A stretch of DNA of 64,000 nt, taken from NCBI GenBank assembly GCA_037974335.1, contig CM075760.1, forward strand, positions 34,109,609 to 34,173,608, read 5' to 3'. The notes under the pieces are model-generated. The model did no database searches and was not told the origin of the DNA. It saw nothing but the letters and a program-made list of their open reading frames with translations. Positions 57,100 to 64,000 of the stretch are shown here, one piece after another. The stretch comes from Prionace glauca (taxonomy: Eukaryota > Chordata > Chondrichthyes > Carcharhiniformes > Carcharhinidae). Every line of letters starts with the position of its first letter. Position 1 is the stretch's first letter. The translations under genes and the position numbers were made by a program.

Positions 57100-58405
57100 G
57101 AGCACGGTTTCATTAAAGGGAAGTCGTGTCTGACAAATTTACTGGAGTTCTATGAGGATGTGTCTCGGGCGGTGGATAGAGGAGAGCCGGTGGATGTGGT
57201 CTTTCTAGATTTCCAGAAGGCGTTTGATAAAGTACCTCACAAGAGGTTATTGCAGAAGGTCGAGGGACATGGAGTTGGGGTTAGGGTGTTAGCATGGATA
57301 GAGGATTGGTTGTCAAATAGGAGGTAGAGAGTGGGGGTCAACGGGTGCTATTCGGATTGGCGGATGGTGACTAGTGGAGTGCCCCAGGGGTCGGTGCTGG
57401 GGCCTCAGCTTTTTACCATTTATATAGATGATCTGGAGGAGGGAACCGAGTGTAGGGTGTCGAAATTTGCTGATGACACCAAGATTGGGGGAACGGCAAA
57501 TTGTGCGGAGGGTGTGGAGAGTCTACAGAAGGATTTAGATAGGCTGGGCGAATGGGCCAGGAAGTGGCAAATGGAATTTAATGTTGGCAAGTGTGAGGTG
57601 GTCCACTTTGGTAGGAAGAATGATAGGAAGGACTATGACTTACGGGGCGAAAAACTGCAGCAGGCGACGGTGCAGAGGGACCTCGGGGTCCTTGTGCATG
57701 AGTCGCAAAAACCCAGCTTGCAGGTGCAGCAGGTGGTCAGGAAGGCGAATGGGATGCTGGCCTTCATAGCGAGGGGGATTGAACATAAAAGTAGGGAGGT
57801 CTTGCTGCAGCTGTATAGGGCATTGGTGAGGCCGCAGCTGGAGTACTGTGTGCAGTTTTGGGCGCCGCACCTGCGCAAAGATATTTTGGCCTTGGAGGGA
57901 ATGCAGAGGAGGTTTACGAGGCTGATACCGGAGTTGAGGGGGTTGAGCTATGAGGAGAGGCTGAATGAACTAGGCTTGTACTCGTTAGAGTTTAGAAGAA
58001 TGAGAGGAGATCTCATTGAGACCTATTAAATGATGAATGGGATGGATAGGAAATAGGTGGAAAGACTCTTCCCGCTCAAAAAAGACAGTAGGACTAGGGG
58101 GCACAGCCTCAAGATAAAAGGGGGGTGGTTTAGAACGGAGTTGAGGAGGAACGTCTTCACTCAAAGGGTGGTGAATCTCTGGAATTCTCTGCCCGTTAAA
58201 GTGGTGGAGGCTGCCTCGCTAAATATTTTTAAGATGCAGGTTGATGGGTTTTTGATAAGAGAGTGGATTAAGTGTTATGGGGAGAGGGCGGGAAAGTGGA
58301 ACTGAGCAGCGACAGATCAGTCATGATCTTATTGAATGGCGGGGCAGGCTCGAAGGGCTAGATGGCCTACTCCTGCTCCTATTTCTTATGTTCTTATGTT
58401 CTTAA
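57100..58405 (+). mobile_element. Young CR1 LINE, 5'-truncated (copy C)
   Basis: It matches copy A from the KSCLTNLLEFYEDVSRA region to the octamer tail (ttcttatgttcttatgttct). It shares with copy A a TAG stop after SNRR (57325-57327), and has further stops near 58027 and 58053. It lies about 470 bp before receptor exon 2, in the same orientation. Confidence 0.9.
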
Positions 58406-58589
58406 GTGACAGATTACCAAATACAGACTCCACTCCGAATTTCCCGTCAGGGTTTACTTTTTCAACCTACTTACTTCCAAATCCCCCACAAGGTATCGAG
58501 GCTATTTACCTGTAGATGAGTGAGGGTCAATGTTGTGGACTCTCTGGAAAACTGTCTCTAGAATATGTACCATTGTGTCCCTACCATGG

Positions 58590-58765
58590 AGCAGCACAGT
58601 AACACAGTGGTTAACACTGCTGACTCTCAGCATCAGGGACCTCAGTTCAGTTCCAGGCTTGGGTCACTGTCTGTGTGGAGTTTGGACCTTCTCCCCGTTT
58701 CTGCGTTGGTTTACTCCACATGCTCCACTTTCCTCTCACACTGCAAATGACGTGCTCGAGTTAAA
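58590..58765 (+). mobile_element. HE1-like tRNA-SINE, 5' part
   Basis: The tRNA-like head (gcagcacagtaacacagtgg) and body are present (to about ctcacactgcaaatgac). The tail is missing. It ends about 110 bp before exon 2. Confidence 0.75.
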
Positions 58766-58877
58766 AAAAATCTTCTCTGTGTGTGTACATTTTTTTATTT
58801 TAACCCATCCTCGGTCTAAATGGTAATTTCTTCCCCTGAATCATGTCTAATTTCAATCTTTATTTTCTTCCTTACAG

Positions 58878-59779
58878 TGAATATAATCACAATTGCGACA
58901 CTGACGAGCAGAAACTGTGGTCTGTCCAAATGTGTCACTTGTTACCTGGTGGCCATGTCAGTGGGGGATCTGCTGGTCATTATCACTGACCTGATATTGA
59001 GACACATTCCCATTGTTTATCCAGAACAGTTTTATTTCCTGCTATCAGTCCCTTTGTGTAACATCCATGCCGTCCTGCTTTATGCAGCCACTGACTGTTC
59101 TGTCTGGTTCACCGTCACTTTCACCTTTGATCGATTTGTGGCCATTTGCTGTCCCAAGCTAAAAAGTAAATATTGCAGTGAGAAATCAGCAGCTGTGGTT
59201 CTGGGAACAGTGACAGTGTTGAGCTGTTTAAAGAACATTTTCTGGTATTTTATGTTATTAAATGGATATTGGCTGGGGAATGTTCCCTGGTTTTGTTTGG
59301 TCCTATTTGATTATGTGGAATCTCCAGTCTGGGGAACAATCGAGTTCCTCCACCACATTCTAACGCCATGTGTCCCATTCGTCCTGATTCTTCTGCTCAA
59401 TGCTTTCACCGTCAGACACATTTTAGTGAGCAGCAGAGCCCGCAGGAGACTCCGGGCTCACAGCAGCGGGGAAAATCCCAGAGACCCAGAGATGGAGAGT
59501 CGAAGGAAATCCATCATTTTATTGTTTGTTATCTCAGCCAATTTCATCTTATTATGGTCGACATTAATGGTTTATTCTATATGGTTTCGGATGTATGATT
59601 TGGGCTTCCGGTCAGTATGGTTAGATTATTTTGTTATGGAATTTGGCTTCATGCTGCAACTCACAAGTTGCTGCACAAACACAGCCATTTATGCTGTGAC
59701 ACAGACTCAATTCAGACAGCAGCTAAAACATCTGCTGAACTATCCCCTTACTGCAATTCTTCAACTCATTACACCCTGA
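58878..59779 (+). CDS. GPR139-like: GPR139-like receptor, exon 2
   Basis: This exon encodes the rest of the receptor after the acceptor cttccttacag. Joined to exon 1 the junction reads VGVPVNIITIATL, completing helix 1. Helix 2 has YLVAMSVGDLLVI. Helix 3 starts at PLC and ends in the TFDRFVAICC motif, a DRF form of DRY. Helices 4 (VVLGTVTVLSCL), 5 (PFVLILLLNAFTV), 6 (IILLFVISANFILLW) and 7 (CCTNTAIYAV, in place of NPxxY) follow, then a short tail to TGA at 59777. WFC in loop 2 can pair with the helix 3 cysteine. The basic third inner loop (RARRRLRAHSS) fits G-protein coupling. The frame is open throughout. Sequence style matches the shark proteins annotated as GPR139-like. Confidence 0.93.
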
Positions 59780-59832
59780 GAGGAAACCACAACTACAAGA
59801 CCCCTGACTCTTTCTATTGGACATTCACATTG

Positions 59833-60590
59833 TAAATAACAAACAGCTCACAGAGACAGAAAGGGTGACAGAGAGAAGAGGCAGTGTGAACAACAGTGAA
59901 AGTGATAGAAACACAGTGATTGACAGAGAGAGGGAAGGACACAAAGACGTGGACTTTGATAGATTTTGTAAGAGTTTCTAACAGATACAGGGAAAGAAGC
60001 AGAGAGACCGAGAGAGAGACAGAGTGAAAGGGCAATGAGAGACTCTGACAGAGCGAGAGAGACAGCGATAGAGATTGGGGAAAATAGTGAGGGAGATGGA
60101 TATGGAATGAAAAATGGAGACATAGGAAGACAGAAGGGAAGATTTAATAAGAAAGGGAGAGGGAGGTTAAAAGGGAAAGGGAGATTGAATAGTAGGCGCA
60201 GGAGAATAGTCAGAGGCAGAGAGTAATAGTGATACAGAGAGACAGAGACAGAGAGCATCAGCGAATGGGAAAGAGTGAGGCTGAATAAGTACAATGGACA
60301 CAGCAAGAGCAAAAAACATAGTGAGGTAGAGAGAGAGATATGAGAAGGGGTTCAGTTACGGTGATGGAGAGGGAGATGGAGATGGAGCATGAGGAGGGGA
60401 ATGAGACTGAGAGGGGGCAGGAGAGTCAAAGGAAGAGATAAAGAGAAGGAGATTGAGGGAGAGGCAGAGCGACAATAAGGGACAGTAAGAGACACAGAGC
60501 AACATATAAAGCGAGAGACTGAGGCAGAGAGAGAGACGAAGAGAAATGCACAGAAAGACAAAAAGAGGCAGAGAGAGATATATTTAATGA
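59833..60590. repeat. Purine-rich GAGA/GACAGA tract
   Basis: About 760 bp of GA-rich cryptic simple sequence on the plus strand, starting some 50 bp after the receptor stop codon, so it may be part of the 3' untranslated region. No polyadenylation signal is convincing. Confidence 0.85.
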
Positions 60591-60744
60591 TTTAAACGAT
60601 AACTATTAGGTGGAGTTATTGTAACATGCGCTCCCTGATTGAGGCAGTTAATGCTGTCCAATCTGCAAGCCCCGCAGACGTATATAATATGGTGTGTCGA
60701 GGTCGCCAGAACTCAGGGTGTGTACTCTCAGGGTGTGGATGTGA

Positions 60745-61085
60745 TGGACTGGTGGTTTTATCACTAGACTATTAAGACAGAAACTTACCTAATATTCTGG
60801 CCATCCGGGTTCCAATACCACCATGGCAGATGGTGGAATTTGAACAAATATATCTGGAATTCAGAATCAGCTGGTGACCATAAAACCATTGTTGATTTTC
60901 GGAAAAACCCACCTGGTTCACCAATGTCCCAAGGAAGGTAATCTGCCATTCTTACATAGTCAACCCGAAATGTGACTCCACGGTCACAGCAATGTGGATG
61001 ACACTTAATTACCCTCTGAACATGGGCAACGAGGTATGGGCAATAACTGCTGGCCGGTCAGCATTTAAACTTTAAACAAACGATA
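60745..61085 (+). mobile_element. tRNA-derived SINE, full length
   Basis: Same family as 3230-3560: box B ggttccaatacc, then ccaccatggcagatggtgg, then aaaacccacctggttcacc, and the tail gggcaataactgctggcc with an A-rich end. Confidence 0.75.
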
Positions 61086-61254
61086 AACTGTTTCTCACAG
61101 CTGGATAAGTAGCTAATCCCTTTGATCGAGGACTTCAACTCAAAGCTGGCAGGAAGATTCTTATTTCTGATTATGAACTTATTGACTTACATTAACAGCT
61201 CGATGAGGATTCTCAGCGATATTCAACAATTCATACTCAGAGGAACTTGAACAT

Positions 61255-61545
61255 TTATAAAGTGTCAAATGTAGGCTTACATTAACACCTCAATGAAGTT
61301 ACTACGAAAATCGGTTAGTCTTCACATACTGGTGCCTTTTCAGGTACACTAAGGGAGAATTTAACATGGCCAATGCACCTAACCAGCATGTCTTTCAGAC
61401 TGTGGGAGGAAACCGGAGGAAACCCATGCAGGTATAGTGAGAAAGTGCAGACTCTGCAAGACAGTGATCTAAGTCAGGAATTGAACCCAGGTCTCTGGCA
61501 TACTGAAGCAACAGTGCAACCCACTGTGACACCTCGTCAACGGTG
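61255..61545 (-). mobile_element. HE1-like tRNA-SINE, tail type B, reversed
   Basis: The reversed tail (aagtgtcaaatgtaggctta) is at the left, and the reversed tRNA-like head (aattgaacccaggtctctgg) at the right. Confidence 0.8.
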
Positions 61546-62609
61546 ATAGTTTGGCAAAGATGTTCCAGAAGTACCTGTACGACGGTGCAGTCCATAACAT
61601 TGCCCATATCCAGCTGTGGGTTTTATTACTGTCTGCCGAGCATTATTGATGGGAACACCCTCCAGGAGCTGAGTCACTGAGGCAGATGCCTTTAGTTGGC
61701 TATGATTGACAGACACTTGTCATACCCCCAATGGAAGAGACGATAATCATGAACTTTTTTGTTAATGGAAACAACACAGTGCAGTTGGAGTCTTAAAAAG
61801 ATGCCTTAATCCTATGAAACGGAACACGAAAATGAAAGAACAATTATGAACGGGGAGAATAGTTATTTCAAAGCAGCAATAAATAATTGATGCAAAAGGA
61901 GAGAAAGATTGAATGATCTGCTTTCACAGCTGGATGATGCACGAGGCTTAGGAGAAAATATCTCAAGTTAGCCCCAGTTGGTTTGGCTGTTGAAAGCTTT
62001 AGTTTATAAATAAATTCAGGCTCGACATGATGTGAACAGAGTGCAATTAAAGTTCACCAGATTGATTCCTGAAATGGTGGGTGTTTCCTGAAGCTAGGAA
62101 TCTATATCAAATGGTCACAGTTACATATTCTGTGGATTAGCTATTAGGGCTAAGACGAAAATACAATTCTTCAGTCAAAAGATTGTTAAAAATCTGTGGC
62201 ACACAATATCTCACAGATAATGAACACTCAGTTGTCGAGTATATTCAAGGCACTACTCGATGGATTAATGGATATTATAACGCCACGGTACAGGAATGTG
62301 ATGTTCAAGTAAGAAATCAGCCACAATACTACTGGATGGGGAGCAGGTATTATTAATGTTTGTGTGGACATCCCTGCTTATTGGCAGCTTTCATCTTTTA
62401 CATTTCTGAGAAAATGAGTCAGCAATTATCCATGTCTCTCTGGAGGGGTTGAGAAAGTTGAGCGCATTTTGTCTGGAACGATGACGGGAATCCACAGAAT
62501 ACCTTTTAAATTACGAGCAGGGTCAAGTTATGAAATGGGTCAGAGAGAGACATGTGGAAATGCCTGACATGGTGAAGAGTACAAGAATCAGTAACCCTTG
62601 CCATGTTTA
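61546..62609. other. No gene; LINE remnant at 62020-62290
   Basis: The only recognisable content is a decayed plus-strand CR1 C-terminal region (agttcaccagattgattcct near 62052, then attcttcagtcaaaagattg). The rest is unassigned. Confidence 0.5.
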
Positions 62610-62648
62610 GTTTTCTGTGCAGTTCTCTCAGTGTTCTTTATCATTGTG
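62610..62648 (-). other. Second, decayed 23-spacer recombination signal
   Basis: On the minus strand: heptamer-like cacaatg (62642-62648), a 23-bp spacer, and nonamer-like acagaaaac (62610-62618). It lies exactly 60 bp beyond the main signal and shares flanking sequence with it, so it arose by a 60-bp tandem duplication. It has no coding segment next to it. Confidence 0.7.
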
Positions 62649-62669
62649 TCTGCAATCCTCCCATGTTCA

Positions 62670-62708
62670 GGTTTCTGTACAGCTCTCTCCGTGTTCTGTG
62701 TCACTGTG
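62670..62708 (-). other. 23-spacer recombination signal of the inverted V segment
   Basis: On the minus strand: perfect heptamer cacagtg (62702-62708), a 23-bp spacer (62679-62701), and nonamer acagaaacc (62670-62678; one difference from acaaaaacc). The type pairs with the 12-spacer signals of the J segments. Confidence 0.95.
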
Positions 62709-63014
62709 CACTGCGTCCAGTCAGTGCACAGTAATAAACAGCGGAGTCGCTCAGTTGTAGTTTGGTGATCTCTAACCGGCTGATGTTGACTGAAGAATGG
62801 ATATAAACAGAAATTCTACCCCCTGCAGCGTTGTCATTATTCTCCTCTCCTGATGTGTGTGTCTGAAGCAGGTATTTCGGAGCCTGTCCTGGGGACTGAC
62901 GATACCAGTGTATTGTGTACTGACAGATTCCTGAATATTCACAGGTTAGAGTAACCGTGTCACCGGCAGCAGAGGTTTGGAGAAGTGAACTTGGTGACAC
63001 AGATGAGCTGGAAT
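62709..63014 (-). CDS. T-cell receptor V segment (TRDV/TRAV type), inverted
   Basis: This V exon encodes an immunoglobulin variable domain on the minus strand. An acceptor ttattctgcag precedes it (63015-63020 on the plus strand side), and it starts in phase 1, as usual for V exons. The first cysteine is in VTLTCEYS, the core tryptophan in IHWYRQSPGQAPKYLL, and the second cysteine in SDSAVYYCAL. The coding end meets the recombination signal directly, after a short GRS-like stretch. No stop lies within the exon. The leader exon was not found; a SINE at 63118-63425 lies on the 5' side. It is 46 kb beyond TRDC in the opposite direction, like human TRDV3. Whether it pairs with TRD or TRA J segments cannot be told here. 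Confidence 0.93.
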
Positions 63015-63117
63015 CTGCAGAATAAAAATAATATGTTTTTTTTAGCCACTGTTTAGCCCGGGAAAGCTTGTCAATTGGGTCTGTCTGTTGAGGCAATTTG
63101 TTTCATTGAATTTGGGG

Positions 63118-63425
63118 CTGGCACTTTGGCACTTCTTTCTCACACCGTCAGGGAACTGGGTGCTATTCGAGTCTCGGGTCACTGACTATATAGAGTTTGC
63201 ACGTTCTCCCCGTGTCCGTGTGGGTTTCCATGGGTGCTCCGGTTTCCTTCCACATCTAAAGATGTGCAGGTTATGTTGATTCGCCATGCTAAATTGACCA
63301 TAGTCTTTTTGTGGCATTAGCAGAGTAAATGTCTGGGGTTGTGGGACTAGAACCTGCGTCGGGATGTGGACGGTAGAGATTCAATTGGCCAAATAGTCTC
63401 CTTCTGTCCTTTTGGGATTCTGTGA
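63118..63425 (+). mobile_element. HE1-like tRNA-SINE, tail type A
   Basis: The head is diverged (ggcactttggcacttctttc). The body (gtttgcacgttctccccgtg) and the tail ggccaaatagtctccttctg are clear. It lies about 100 bp upstream (in V orientation) of the V exon, where the leader intron should be. Confidence 0.75.
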
Positions 63426-64000
63426 ATTTGTTTTAAATTGCATTGATCATTGAAACAAGCATAGCAGACCTTCAAATGTATTTCCACATTGAACTGCACT
63501 TACCTGAAGTGCACCGCAGAAGGAACGGTGCAGGCAGCAGATTCAATACTAACTTTCAAACAGTAATGGAGGAGCAAAAAAAAACTGGGACAGGACAAGA
63601 CTCCAGTGCCAAGGGACCAAAGAAGGGCGAATGGGTACATTGGCAGCACCTTCAAATAATTGTCATTATTGGAAGAATTATATATTTTGCGAAGTATGGT
63701 TCTATTTTTATTAAATATCTGCCAATACCTATGTTGGTAACACATCAGTTCAGGAAAAAAAATCATAAAAGATCACTTTTCTCCTCACTGAACCAATTGC
63801 TGCCAAGGTTTCATTGCCCAAAGGAAAATTGATCTTTTTACTGTCCCTGCACATATCGATGTTCAGCACAGGGCAGAGGTGTTTGTCCGCACCTGTTAAT
63901 CCGAGCTGACAATATATGTCTGTGGGTCGCAGACTGACCATTGGCCGTAGTTCAACGCTGCAAGCTAACTCCTGCCTGCCATAGTGCTACTTGTTTGTTT
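63426..64000. other. Window end, no gene assigned
   Basis: The leader exon of the inverted V could lie here. A minus-strand donor-like cag|gtaagt is near 63499-63506, but its phase does not fit (see rejected list). Confidence 0.4.

Noticed and set aside
63499-63640. Possible leader exon of the inverted V (minus-strand ATG at 63638-63640, hydrophobic FALLWSLGTGVLS, donor-like cag|gtaagt near 63505)
   Set aside because: In the hydrophobic frame the donor is phase 2, whereas the V exon needs phase 1. In the frame that fits, there is no ATG after a stop.

Overview
The window looks like a piece of an elasmobranch (shark) T-cell receptor alpha/delta locus. The evidence is a complete T-cell receptor delta constant gene (TRDC) whose domain and membrane exons resemble mammalian TRDC but whose connecting peptide is very short, a GPR139-like receptor of the divergent kind that sharks carry in many copies, and a repeat load dominated by CR1-like LINEs and tRNA-derived HE1-like SINEs typical of sharks. 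I have not assigned a species.

Layout. At 4.3 and 5.15 kb (+) lie two J segments, each with a 12-bp-spacer recombination signal on its 5' side and a splice donor on its 3' side. About 7.8 kb later (+) the TRDC gene begins: an immunoglobulin-domain exon (12980-13291), a 21-codon connecting-peptide exon (16275-16337) and a transmembrane exon (16745-16855) that ends just after the stop codon in another splice donor. From 17 to 49 kb is a field of repeats with one fragment of an EMC4-like pseudogene (44.6 kb) and one repeat-poor stretch (42.18-42.90 kb) with a cluster of factor-site matches. A two-exon GPR139-like G-protein-coupled receptor spans 49.56-59.78 kb (+); its 9-kb intron is filled with LINE copies. 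At 62.7-63.0 kb a V segment lies on the minus strand with a good 23-bp-spacer recombination signal, followed 60 bp farther on by a decayed second signal. This is the arrangement known from human TRDV3: an inverted V downstream of TRDC.

How the parts work together. J segments (12-signal) and the V (23-signal) obey the 12/23 rule. Both J segments end in the same splice phase and join TRDC exon 1 in frame, and all three TRDC junctions are phase 1. Because the V points the other way, joining it to the J segments would invert about 58 kb, carrying TRDC and the GPR139-like gene with it. If TRA J segments and TRAC lie beyond the right edge, TRA rearrangement would delete the whole interval, including the receptor gene, from alpha-beta T cells. 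Both statements are inference from geometry.

Repeats. One young CR1 subfamily gives a nearly full-length copy (22.45-26.43 kb) and several 5'-truncated copies; older CR1-like LINEs fill most other gaps. A second LINE type (13.75-15.79 kb) is split by three nested insertions and shares its 3' tail with one tRNA-SINE family. Long CA/GT-rich tracts lie at 8.2-12.8, 37.4-38.1 and 40.6-42.1 kb. One solo-LTR-like fossil (29.77-30.50 kb) interrupts a SINE. Repeat boundaries are read by eye and are approximate. The many small ORFs elsewhere are LINE remnants or simple-sequence artefacts.
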